Source: Trichomonas tenax (taxonomy: Eukaryota; Parabasalia; Trichomonadida; Trichomonadidae). Taken from it: a DNA stretch of 28,899 nt. This document shows, piece by piece, positions 7,502 to 17,043 of the stretch. How positions within the stretch are numbered: position 1 is the first letter of the stretch; the number at the start of each line of letters is the position of its first letter. Under the pieces are notes generated by a model. That model was not told where the DNA came from. It worked only from the letters and a program-made list of their open reading frames with translations, and made no database searches. The DNA lies in the NCBI GenBank assembly GCA_023091735.1, contig JALKBU010000660.1, positions 1 to 28,899 of the forward strand, written 5' to 3'. Made by a program: the position numbers and the translations under genes.

Positions 7502-9888
7502 TTAAATATTTTCATATTTAGCATCCAAGATAAAAGGCATACAGCAACCATTTTCATGAACTACCACTTTAGTATGTGAACCCGTTAATGCTGTTTTATT
7601 GATTGATAACCTTGTCATTTTTCCATTCTTTAATTGTAAACCTACATTTTCACCGTCATAAGTGATACCATTCTTGATAGCATCAAAATATTTATAGGAT
7701 TTTAATTGTTTGTTTTGTTTCATTGATACACCCTTCATGGCTAAGCGTTTAAATGAATCTGTTCCAATTTCTCCATTAAATGATGTGTAGCATTTAGGAC
7801 ATAATGCGATCATATTATCACCTTGTTTTTCGATAGCTAGACCCAATAATTTCTTTTCATGTGCTTTTTCCTCTGCTTTATTATTTAATTTTGGTTTAAA
7901 TTTATCATTATAACAGAAGAAATCAAAAGGTGCGAATTGGTAAATATATCTATCATAAAATGTTTTATTTGTGATGATTACCTGATATGCTTGAGTGTTA
8001 GGAAGTGATGGATCACCTGCGATTGCCCAATATGAGGAATCAGTATCACCCTCGATAAAATGGAATCTGTTCACATCCATGCATTTATACATAAAGTCAT
8101 AAATAAAAACCAAATACCAATATTTGGCATTATCAAGAGTAAAGAATGCCTCTTGTAAACATGTATCACAGCGATAAAATCTATCTTTCATCATAACCTG
8201 ATATGTATCCTCACCAATTTCACGGATATTTTTAAATTTGTTAGACATGCATGCAACACGTGCTTTTTGTTCATTCACGATTTTAGTTTTTGCGTAATTT
8301 TGGGTGTTCATTGCATCATAACCATATGATCCATTTAATGAAATTTTGCAGAATAAACCCTTTCCTTTGTTACCTTCTAACTCTGCCTTTTGTCTTTCAT
8401 TCATGAACTCATTTGTAAATGTATTAAAACATGTATTTTTAGTAAATGTTAAAATTGATTGTATATCATCAATGATAAAATGAAATCGATCCATTAAATA
8501 CCATAAATAATATGATGAAAAAGGCATAAATATTCCGTATGTACTTGCTAATTGAGTTAATTTCCTTTGCTTTTGATCAATGGGTAAATTGTTTGAATCC
8601 ATGTAGTTATACATAAATGAACCAATTTTTTTTTCATTTGTTGTTATTTCAAGATTTCGGATGATAGGTAGAGAGTTTATGTATTCATTAATTGATAAGG
8701 GAAGAACGCCTTTTGGCGCTGAGGTTTATCAGAACCGAATGATTTAACTCTTGATTTAACGTTACCGAAATCTTGAGTGAATCGATCCAATGTTCCACCT
8801 GCGATATAATTCCTGATATCAATAAATCGCACACTAAAAGGGTGATCTTGTTTTTTAACCGTTATTTGTTTAAATTGTGATGAGGAACCAAGAATAGATT
8901 TTATTTTCCATTTAGCTGTATTTAAGTCGCGAAGAATGAGGTTTAAATCAAATTTACCAGAATTGAAACCTATAACGTTGACGGTATTGAATTCTTCATT
9001 TAATAATTCCTTTAATTGCTCATTCTGTATATCATATTGCTTAATATTTGCTTCTGATACTTATGCAGCAACATCAAATAACCACTCAATCCAATCAGCG
9101 ATGAATGTTTCAGATGAGACTAAACAAAAGTTTTTAATGTAAATTTTGGAATCAGTTTTTACTGTTGATGATACCATGAATGGTTTTAAGTATGCGTTCA
9201 ATGTTGCACATTCTAATAACTGTCATTCTTCATTTGTTTCTAATGTTTCAAAATCAAAAGTGATATAATACCGTGTAGGTCTAAAATGTTCTTGTAAATT
9301 ATGAGCTAATAACCATTGATATATTTTTTGTTTAGTAATGTGTGGAGCGTATGGTTGTTGTGTTTTATTCAATTGCACATCTTGAATTAATCTACCATTG
9401 TTTTCTTTGCGCTTTTCACAATGTTTAAGAAATCGTGATTGATGTTTTCTATCTAGATCATCACGAATTGAATAAACTTCTTCTTTACAATATGGACATA
9501 CTCTATAACATGTTAATGCTTCAACGTCTGTGATTCTATCAGCGTGTAATTTTCCACTTGGTGATTGAGTGAGGAGAATATTTACTGTTGGAAATTCGGG
9601 ATCTTCAACAATAGAATCAACTAAATTAAATTGAACTTTATTTATATCTACATCATCAGGTTGTGGTTCTGCGAAGTAATAATCAACATTAATGTTGAAC
9701 TTCCTGCATAATTCCTCACTTTCTGATGAAACATCAAAACCTTCATACGCATCAATTGCTTCATTTAAATAACTTCTACGAGTTTTAGGATTAGTTCCAT
9801 CGGGAATATTATAGAACTGTTTAAACTTCCTTTTTCCCTCAGCTCTAATGCTATTATCGTTTAATCTCGTTGTTACTTTTTGACTCAT
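7502..9888 (-). pseudogene. polB: Protein-primed family-B DNA polymerase, broken and lacking motif A
   Basis: The replicase of the element. From ATG 9888 (preceded by an element-type motif) the frame gives a C-x2-C...H...C zinc-finger-like segment (C131, C134, H149, C157) and exonuclease motif I, FDFET (211-215). It then meets TGA (9223-9225) and TAA (9061-9063) in the same frame. Beyond them come exo II (VIGFNSGKFDLNLIL) and the following DIRNYIAGGTLD region. A frameshift near 8720-8730 leads into the frame that holds motif B (FCKISLNGSYGYD) and motif C (EGDTDSSYW), ending at 7502. No D-x-x-S-L-Y-P motif A and no exo III are found between, and exo I to motif B is only about 300 residues, shorter than in phi29 polymerase. 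An internal deletion is likely. The gene cannot make an active polymerase as read. Confidence 0.9.
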
Positions 9889-9896
9889 TTATGTAA

Positions 9897-9914
9897 GAAT
9901 AAAAAATAATTTTA
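9897..9914 (-). promoter_or_regulatory. Element-type upstream motif of polymerase gene
   Basis: On the minus strand TAAAATTATTTTTTATTC lies 8 bp before the ATG, followed by TTACATAA. TTTTTATTTCTTACATAAA occurs similarly before the 122-aa gene. Confidence 0.45.
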
Positions 9915-11010
9915 TATTCCAAATAATGCATTAAAATAACATAAATTTTTATCATCCTGAATATGTCGAACACATCTTAATTTACTCAAAAACGCATAAC
10001 CAGAAACATTAAACTTGATACCTGTTTTATTTAATTTGATTACTTTAAAAAGGAATGTATGAATAGCAATGAAATGATGTGATGATGATTTATGAGTTGC
10101 TTCCATCTTTTCAGAAATGAAAGAATAAATATAGTGCTTGTATGTTTTCATATCTTTTGTATTTTTGATAACAAATGGAATAGATCTCTCAACTTCATCC
10201 TCTTTTGGTGCTGTTCTTTCATTTGTGATATTATGTGAATCTTCAACAATGAAACCACAATCGCAAAGTATTTTATAATTACCTATTGTTTCATTAGCGA
10301 TTTTGTCAAGTAGTTCAAAGACTTTATCAACACCTGTTACTTTATTTAAATAATAATTTATATATAATTCGTGATCTTCTTTTTTGATTGTATTAGTTCC
10401 ATATGATACATGTTTCAATGCTGTCTTAAATTTTTCTTCGTCAATTGGTGGTGATAAAAGGATACAAGGATATCCTTCTTCAATAAATTGTAATTTATGT
10501 TTTTTTAATAAATTTTGTACCTTCTTCCGATAATGTTTCATCGAAATCACCGTCTAATAAATTTTGTGTTGATTCTTGAAAATATGATTTATAACGTTCT
10601 TCATGTGATTTTTGGGTTTCTGATTCTGAGACTGGGATATTCATTAAATCCTCTATCTTATTTTCAGTATATTTTAACTCTTTAATTCTATTATCAATTT
10701 CATCTCTTAACTTTTCCAATTGTTCTATTTCATTAATATAATGTTCATCATCATGCTGACATTCTTCATAAAATTCCTCAATAAGGGGCGACTCGTTTAT
10801 TTTAGGGGGAGCAGGTTTCGGAAATAAAAAGTTCATTATTGACTTTTTATTTAATGGACCTCTATATTTGAAATCATTTAATATCTCTGCAAGCGCTTTT
10901 ATATTTTGTAAATATGATGGAAATTCTCCCTCATCAAAATCATTCATAATTTTTGATAATTCTTGACGTGTAAACCCTAAAGATCTTAAATCAAATGTTT
11001 TAATTTTCAT
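9912..11010 (-). pseudogene. Unknown gene upstream of polymerase, frameshifted at an A7 run
   Basis: Two overlapping frames form one gene of about 366 codons. The first (ATG 11010) has a coiled-coil segment of Glu/Lys-rich heptads (about residues 92-122) and ends at 10495 just after an A7 tract (near 10501-10507); the second carries on past that tract to 9912. A one-base change in the homopolymer is the simplest explanation. The second part ends with QDDKNLCYFNALFGI, which resembles the D-x-N-x-C turn of OTU-like cysteine folds or the N-terminal part of Maverick polymerases. Only 23 bp separate it from the polymerase ATG on the same strand. It could be a separated N-terminal part of the polymerase or a terminal-protein-like factor; neither is shown. 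The start has a strong element-type motif. Confidence 0.6.
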
Positions 11011-11028
11011 TTATAGAGAAATAAAGAA

Positions 11029-11045
11029 ATAAAAATAATATTTAA
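11029..11045 (-). promoter_or_regulatory. Element-type upstream motif of the 11010 gene
   Basis: Minus strand TTAAATATTATTTTTAT, 18 bp before the ATG, nearly identical to the capsid upstream motif. Confidence 0.5.
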
Positions 11046-11046
11046 C

Positions 11047-11080
11047 ATTAAGTTTTTAAATCGTAAGAGTAAAACTTAAT
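11047..11080. terminator. 10-bp stem hairpin 3' of the 122-aa gene
   Basis: ATTAAGTTTT (11047-11056) pairs perfectly with AAAACTTAAT (11071-11080) across a 14-nt loop, 56 bp downstream of the stop of the minus-strand gene ending at 11136. It lies between that gene and the next one, consistent with a 3'-end signal. Confidence 0.5.
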
Positions 11081-11135
11081 TTTTCCTATATTTCCAGAAT
11101 CTACGCAAAAAATGCAATCAATTATTAAATTCAGC

Positions 11136-11504
11136 TTAAAGAGTAACAAGGTCTATTTTGAAAAATTTAGTTGATTTCCCATATTCTCCAAAATGTTTTC
11201 TTATTTTGTCATTTTTCCATTCATTATATCTTACTGTATAAATTTTATCTTTGTCTTTACATCTTTCATCATTTCCAATATATTTATAACAAATTATTGA
11301 TTTAGAGTTTTCATATTCTTCGGCATTCAATACCTCACAATCTTCTTTAATAAATATATGTTTTATGTAATCAGGATTTATCATTCTATAATATTGTTTA
11401 CCTTTAAATCTTAAAATATAAACAGGTACTCCGTCATCAATAACTCTTTCATCTATTTTATCACACGAAGTGTCTGGCGTAGCCTCACTTTTTATATTCG
11501 ACAT
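11136..11504 (-). CDS. Unknown 122-aa protein at element right end
   Basis: Not recognised. A soluble mixed-charge protein with aromatic-rich strands: VPVYILRFKGKQYYRMINPDY (about 27-47) and IYTVRYNEWKNDKIRKHFGEY (about 88-108), suggesting a small beta-rich fold. No metal-binding pattern or membrane span. The upstream region contains TTTTTATTTCTTACATAAA, shared with the polymerase leader, so I treat it as an element gene; it is the rightmost one recognised. It is intact, unlike its neighbours. Confidence 0.6.
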   Translation of the reverse strand: MSNIKSEATPDTSCDKIDERVIDDGVPVYILRFKGKQYYRMINPDYIKHIFIKEDCEVLNAEEYENSKSIICYKYIGNDERCKDKDKIYTVRYNEWKNDKIRKHFGEYGKSTKFFKIDLVTL

Positions 11505-12833
11505 TGTCCGCTGTTTATGTAAGAAATAAAAATTAAATAATAAAAAATCAACTTAGTTTTTATAAAATATAACAAACATATGATATCATAATCAAGTTGG
11601 CACATTCAAATTTTCAAACTTGTGAAATTGTAAAATTAAATCATATGCTTATCCTATGATGGCTTATCACCTGCATATGTATCCTATTAAATATCAATAC
11701 CCAATCTGTTCATTTTTAGTAATCCTGATTTTATCTCGTTATTATTCACTTGATTTGTCCATTTTCAACGCAGACAAATCAGTGTCTACTAAATGTTGGA
11801 CTTACAGAATAAAAATGTGTTGCTTTTTATTCGCAAAATATTTAATCTTAATTTGCAACCCTTACTTTTCATCCACACAGCATGCAAACAACATGAGTAA
11901 TGATAACCCGTCAGTTAACATCAAAATAAATCAAGACATTTTTTTGATATAATATTGAATAATATATTTTTCATGCTTTATATATCCACAGCATTTTAGA
12001 TGGGGAAATTTTCATTTGCCACCAAAATTAGACCTTAAATATTCATACTGGTGGAGAAAAATCGAGATGTTTGAGTAGGCGTAGAAAATTCAGTGATGCC
12101 GACAAAATCCATCAAATTTTAAAGAATTCAATCATTTGTGAACTCATAAATAGTCATATGGCACTTTTATATATTACTATTTCAAAGAGGAATTTATTTA
12201 ATCGTTTTGCCTTGAATTTTGATATTAAATTCATCGAATGCTTTTTTAATGGAAAAGGTCAATAAAAATTAATTTTTTTGTGTTGAAAACGTAAATTAGC
12301 TTTTTGAATATTTTACATTTTAAATGCTTCTCATGGAACCAAATGATGTTAAATGCCTCTAAATCTGAAAAATCCCTTGTCGTCTACGTGCCAACACCGT
12401 GAATCTACTCCATAGGGAGATGATCCGTCCTTTCTTCCCAGAAGGGCTTTGATATTCCCATCATTGAAGCCATTTCTTTCTTCCATTTATCTTTTTTCTT
12501 CAGATATATGAAGAACAACATCCACCGTTATATCGTACTTAGATTAAAAAGTCTTTTTCACAGGTTAAGCCCCCAAAAATTAATTTTTTATTTTTTCCAT
12601 TAAAAAAATTTGGAGGAATTTTAAATTCTCAAAATTCAATGTAAAACGATTTTGTTTTTGTCCGCCAAATTATAATGTGAATCATTTAATGAAATCACAT
12701 ATATCATCTCACATCATACCTCCATTTTCGCAGAAATACTTATTTTTCTCATCGTTGCACATTTTAAATTGTCAGAATATGTCATGTCAAAAAATGGCAA
12801 AGAACAAATTTCATCAAATCACAATATTTCCAT
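11505..12833. other. Spacer between element and host genes; little content
   Basis: The element/host junction should lie in the first part of this stretch but no terminal repeat or target duplication could be recognised. A 9-bp inverted repeat TGATTTGTC/GACAAATCA occurs at 11751-11781. Open frames at 11656-11952, 12071-12265 and 12677-12874 are low-complexity and show no protein-like features. One short minus-strand frame is listed separately. Confidence 0.5.
12349..12486 (-). CDS. Tiny GC-richer open frame, possible gene remnant (45 aa)
   Basis: Starts ATG at 12486. The peptide (EERNGFNDGNIKALLGRKDG then SSPYGVDSRCWHVDDKGFFR) has a balanced, globular-looking composition and sits in the only GC-richer patch (about 12360-12500) of this spacer. 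The frame is open further upstream to at least 12543 except for one TAA just before the ATG. I do not recognise the family. It may be a fragment of a decayed gene or transposon. Confidence 0.3.
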   Translation of the reverse strand: MEERNGFNDGNIKALLGRKDGSSPYGVDSRCWHVDDKGFFRFRGI

Positions 12834-13823
12834 ATGCTTCTAACTCATCAATTTTTACTAAAAAGCTCTTATGATGAACTCTTTCAAGGAAATTATGAAA
12901 TAACGACAATAACTGTTAAAAATCAATCTACAGTTGGTTTAAATTTTACCACCGGGAATCACTACGTTGTTAACTCAAAATTCGAAATTATAACAAATTA
13001 TGGAATACTATTCCAATCTTCATCTGATTCCACCAAACTGCTTTGTGAGTATTGTTATTTCTCCGACATTGTACAAAATCTTCCTCTCGGGGCTGCAATT
13101 CGTTTCATTGGAGGAGAAATAATCATCAATCATGTTTGTGGGATGTGCTGTGATTCAGAGGATTATTATGCTACTTTTTCTCATGTCGGACATCGTTCTT
13201 CTAATATTGTTCAAAATATTTTATATTTTTCCAGTATTTCTATGTGTGGATCAGAACGTAGCTTTGGCGCTGCATGTCGCTTTGATTATGGATACACTTT
13301 TGTGAAGAATTCAAATTTCTCACAATGCAAAGGTCAATATTCCAGTTCTGTTGATTTCATTTATCAAAACAAACCATCATTTCTTGAATACTCATCAATA
13401 GCAAATGGAACAATTTATAGATATTTTGTTGTTATAGATTCATTAAATCAATTCACAGCAAAAATAAATTTTTGTAACTTTTTCGGAAACAACGGAAATT
13501 GTTTGTTTGATATATATAATGCGATAGCAGAAATCGAAAATTGCTCTATCATCGAAAATAGATTAAATAATTTCTTTAGGCTATATCAATCAACACTTAC
13601 AGTTATTCATTGTTATTTCAGCAATAATCGAAATCTTGTTGAAACAGCAACAATTTATGATTCATGTTCACTCACCACTTCAAATATGAATACCGTAAAG
13701 TTTAATATCAATTTTCACAATTTCGGTTTTGATCTATGTAAACCAACACAAATTAAGATTGAAAGATTGAAATGCAGCAATTGCCTCTGCAATATTTATA
13801 AATTGAAGTTTAAACATCGTTGA
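12834..13823 (+). CDS. Beta-helix-like repeat-rich protein (trichomonad lineage family)
   Basis: A 329-aa protein made of short repeated beta-strand turns: patterns like x-N-x-x-I-E-N-C-S-I-I-x-N-R and CYFSNNRN recur, with many Asn, Cys, Ser and aromatic residues, as in right-handed parallel beta-helix proteins that are expanded in trichomonads. A conserved-looking GGEIIINHVCGMCC segment (about residues 93-106) is also found in the remnant near 16500. No N-terminal signal peptide or C-terminal membrane anchor is evident, so the copy may be shortened compared with surface members of the family; a start within the first residues is plausible but not certain. Function is unknown; an adhesion-type or surface role is often suggested for this kind of protein. 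Flanks are gene-poor. Confidence 0.65.
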   Translation: MLLTHQFLLKSSYDELFQGNYEITTITVKNQSTVGLNFTTGNHYVVNSKFEIITNYGILFQSSSDSTKLLCEYCYFSDIVQNLPLGAAIRFIGGEIIINHVCGMCCDSEDYYATFSHVGHRSSNIVQNILYFSSISMCGSERSFGAACRFDYGYTFVKNSNFSQCKGQYSSSVDFIYQNKPSFLEYSSIANGTIYRYFVVIDSLNQFTAKINFCNFFGNNGNCLFDIYNAIAEIENCSIIENRLNNFFRLYQSTLTVIHCYFSNNRNLVETATIYDSCSLTTSNMNTVKFNINFHNFGFDLCKPTQIKIERLKCSNCLCNIYKLKFKHR

Positions 13824-14937
13824 TCTTATTTCAATACATCCATTTAGATTGTTTGTATTCAGTTATTGAATATTATTAATAAATATATCAATAGCAAATA
13901 TATGACATTTTTCAACGAACAATTCTGCAAACAATGAAATTGATGATGATAATGGCCTTCTAACCCATTATCATTTTTATCTTAAAATACAACTAGAATG
14001 CCGTGCACAAACAATGACTCATGTTCACATATGTGTATTAAAATGAAAGCATGTTGTTACAAATTTTAAAATTCATGCAACTTCAAGAATTCAAACGAAA
14101 TCCAATGAAATGCACATACTCAACATGCTTTAGTACAATTGTAGCTAATAGCTTCTGATTTCAGTTATAACATGTGAACACTATAGGGTATTGAGTTTAT
14201 ATATCAATGGTATATGTAAAAATTGTAAATTGATTTTGTTCCAGACTCGAGATAGCGTTTTATAACACATATAAATCTGACACTTTGGAGCCTGCCCATA
14301 ATACAAATGCATTTGGTTTTATATTATTTTGATGTTACTCTGGATCTAATTTCTATTTTTAAAAATGAAAGCAATAAAAATATTCGAAAGCTCTGAAACG
14401 AGAATCAGATGAAATTCACTTGAGACAACAAACACAAAAGCCATTTGTGATTGTTTTTAAGTCACCTTACATATTTTTGCACAGCAATGATTATCCTTCA
14501 GTGAATCATATCAAGCATTGTTGTGAATGTCATAAATTAATTTTTTTTTTCAACATAATTGTTAAGGATAAGGGAAAGATTGAATGGATAAGAATTCAAA
14601 TATATGGTGTTAATTTGTTGGATTCACATTTGCTTGAAATAATTCAAAACGTTATCTCGTTCATCGAATCAAATTATATATTTTAAGAGTAACAAAAACA
14701 AAAAAATCGCATTACAGAAAGCGAAGCAGTAAAATTGCTGACCTCAATGAGCACCAAATTTTTGAAACATACACTATTGACGTATCTAGATAACAGATAC
14801 ATACTGTGTGTTGCATAACACATGATCAAGCTGCATATGGTTTGTGCAACACAATCTCTCTATTGATGCGCATATTTAATTAAGTCAATCAAATGGTATC
14901 TCGATTTTGCTTTTCGATCTGAGCAAATGAATCATGT

Positions 14938-14977
14938 TATATTGAATGAAATTATTAATTTAATGTCATTCAATATA
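14938..14977. repeat. Perfect 12-bp inverted repeat
   Basis: TATATTGAATGA (14938-14949) pairs with TCATTCAATATA (14966-14977) across 16 nt. Confidence 0.9.
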
Positions 14978-15240
14978 GATAAAAAGTTTTTAAATTATGA
15001 CCAAATTAACATTCCTATTTTTGTGGCATCATTCAAATCAATTCTTTTGAAACCATATACATATTTTCCAAATATGAGCTGCAGCATTGTGCGCCATTAT
15101 AAATGATTAAATATTCAACGATCCCAGCACTTTTTCCAATTCGAATGACCTTTTCTTATATGAAATTTAAAAAAAGCATCGGAATCTCACATATCCAAAA
15201 TAAATCCGAATAACTCTAACAACATAACCAGATCATTTCA

Positions 15241-15292
15241 ATTTAATTTATTCAAATATCAACGACATCGATTGATGTTAAATAAATTAAAT
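15241..15292. repeat. Perfect 12-bp inverted repeat
   Basis: ATTTAATTTATT (15241-15252) pairs with AATAAATTAAAT (15281-15292). The 28-nt loop contains ATCGAT and can itself fold. Confidence 0.85.
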
Positions 15293-15960
15293 CAATTCAA
15301 TAATGGGAGTATCACAAAATCCAAATTTTGATGGATTTTTTTAAAAAAAATTGCTTATAGTCAACCATTATTGGATGGAAAGCTAATAAACAATTTATTG
15401 ATATCCTAAATCCAATGAAATATCATCGAAAGTATTTATTTTCACTATTTACCGGAATAATGTTGATGTGCTTATATTTTAATAATAACAGCACAACTCA
15501 GCTCTCCCATTTTTTATACTACAAGTTTCGGGTATTTATGGTCGTTAAATGTCTGAAGTAGATTGGAAATTGCTGAATTGCTGGTAAATCATGCAATCAG
15601 CAGTTCCTTTGCAGAAAAAAATTTTGCAGCGCTGATAGAAATAATAAGCATTCGCATTGGAAATATGAGAATCACTTTAGTCCAACAAATATCTAAACAA
15701 GTTTGCATGTCATATACTCATTGATCAAAAGAATTTCACAAAATAGCAATGAATTCATAAAATTGTCATATAATTATATTAAGAAACAGCCATTATACAG
15801 TTTAGAGAACAGTGTATACTCTTTTTTTATTTACTATGAATTTTGAATCTAAAATTTTGTACAACATTTTCGAAATCATTATAAACACTTAAATTAAAAC
15901 ATAAATTTGTTAATGCGACTTCATATCAATATATGATAATGTTTATCAGTTGCCAAACAA

Positions 15961-15991
15961 GCATTGTTGAAATCTCAAATTTCAACAATGC
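15961..15991. repeat. Perfect 13-bp stem hairpin
   Basis: GCATTGTTGAAAT (15961-15973), loop CTCAA, then ATTTCAACAATGC (15979-15991). Confidence 0.95.
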
Positions 15992-16312
15992 AATGTAGAC
16001 TTTATTTATTAAAGTGAACAATTGTTTTAAAATGATATCAAACTTGTTTAGCATTTTCTACAATATGAATGTATTCAAGTTCTTATATCTATTGATAATG
16101 AATCGTCATACAATAAAAAAAATTAAAACATCCCCATAATTTAAATACCAAACCAAGAGAAAAACTATTGCTTAGTAATAAGTTACGACAGATCATATTA
16201 CTAATAGTACTTTTCATATAACGCGTTTTCATATCCATTCAAGAAATGTAACGTTTTGCTATAATCAGCTGAGTATTATAACTTATATAACTTTGAAAAT
16301 GATGAAAACCAA

Positions 16313-16577
16313 GTGGATCAGTCAATGGGTTTCAGCTTCTCTAATAGCTTCAAATATATATACACCAAAGAGTTTAATATCGATTTACCAAATCTCGATT
16401 CTGATCAATGCAGTAATTCCCTCTTCAACATTTTCAGATTGAAATTGAATTCAGGAGTATGTAATCTGCTTCATTACAGGAGGAGACTTAACCATTGATC
16501 AAGCTTGTGGAATGAATTTCGAATGCAGGTTCTTCTTGCCTAGACAGACTTATCAAGAAACCTATTTAGCATCTTAA
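16313..16577 (+). pseudogene. Broken remnant of a beta-helix family gene
   Basis: In one frame a piece ends near 16498; a second frame over about 16455-16577 reads CFITGGDLTIDQACGMNFEC and stops at 16575-16577. This matches the intact neighbour's IRFIGGEIIINHVCGMCC at the same relative position, so the two frames are halves of one degraded copy separated by a small indel near 16450-16470. There is no start codon and only about 85 residues remain. It shows that the family has duplicated locally and then decayed. Confidence 0.55.
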
Positions 16578-16852
16578 GATAGAAACAGAAATAGAAACTT
16601 TTAATCATTAACAATAACCCATTTTTTAGCATTATCCTTGCTATTTATAATACAATTTATAAAAACAAAACTTGAAGAGTTCATGTATCTAATTTAGTTG
16701 CGTAATTGAAGTAATAATAAATACCAATCAATTATGTGAATTATGCTACTTGTTTGCTCCTTAATGTATATAATAATTACATTATAGATTGATGTTGTTC
16801 AGTCATAATCAAAGTGATTTTTTTGACCTCAGATTATTTTTTTTTTGTCAAA

Positions 16853-17017
16853 ATGAAGTCGAATTACCAAACTCATGCAAACATAATCCAGAAATTAAAA
16901 ATTAAGAGGCTATTGCTTCATAAGTCTATTCATATACGAGCAAAAGAGAGTTTAATTCTGCTTCAATCTTTGGTGAGAATAAAACTGACATGTAAAGTAT
17001 CAGATTTTATAAAATGA
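16853..17017 (+). CDS. Doubtful 54-aa open frame
   Basis: ATG at 16853 follows TTTTTTTTGTCAAA, similar in form to the leader of the gene at 19609 (TTTTCAAA-ATG), and it ends 26 bp before the next gene. The peptide is Lys/Leu/Ile-rich and helical, with no recognised features. It may be chance. Confidence 0.2.
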   Translation: MKSNYQTHANIIQKLKIKRLLLHKSIHIRAKESLILLQSLVRIKLTCKVSDFIK

Positions 17018-17043
17018 AAATAAAAATTTGCCATTAAATTAAA

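Larger units (their letters stand above)
1..11550. mobile_element. Maverick/Polinton-type element, partial and decaying
   Basis: The block contains a protein-primed family-B DNA polymerase, an rve integrase and a jelly-roll capsid-like protein, which together define Maverick/Polinton elements (virus-like self-replicating transposons, very abundant in trichomonads). It also holds a phage-like fibre gene and several small genes. The right limit is placed just beyond the 122-aa gene whose upstream region ends near 11.55 kb; this limit is approximate. I compared the sequence after 11505 with the left part of the window and saw no terminal inverted repeat, so the left end is outside the window or missing. 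Packaging ATPase and maturation protease are not seen. Several genes are broken by stops or frameshifts, so this copy is probably not autonomous. Confidence 0.85.
13824..16312. other. 2.5-kb gene-poor stretch with several hairpins
   Basis: No supported gene. An open frame at 14420-14686 gives a protein-like C-terminal half (VNLLDSHLLEIIQNVISFIE) and could be a remnant, but lacks an ATG at its beginning and has no recognised relative. Perfect inverted repeats are listed separately; AAAGCATGTTG/CAACATGCTTT also pairs between 14046-14056 and 14121-14131. Confidence 0.5.

Noticed and set aside
4280..9888. Stop-codon reassignment as explanation for the interrupted element genes
   Set aside because: TAG, TGA and TAA all occur as interruptions and frameshifts occur too, while host genes use normal stops; decay is simpler.
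11505..12000. Right terminal inverted repeat of the element
   Set aside because: No matching reverse complement found in the left part of the window; left end may be outside.
14420..14686. 88-residue frame in the gene-poor stretch
   Set aside because: No ATG at its beginning and no recognised family; kept only as a note in the spacer entry.
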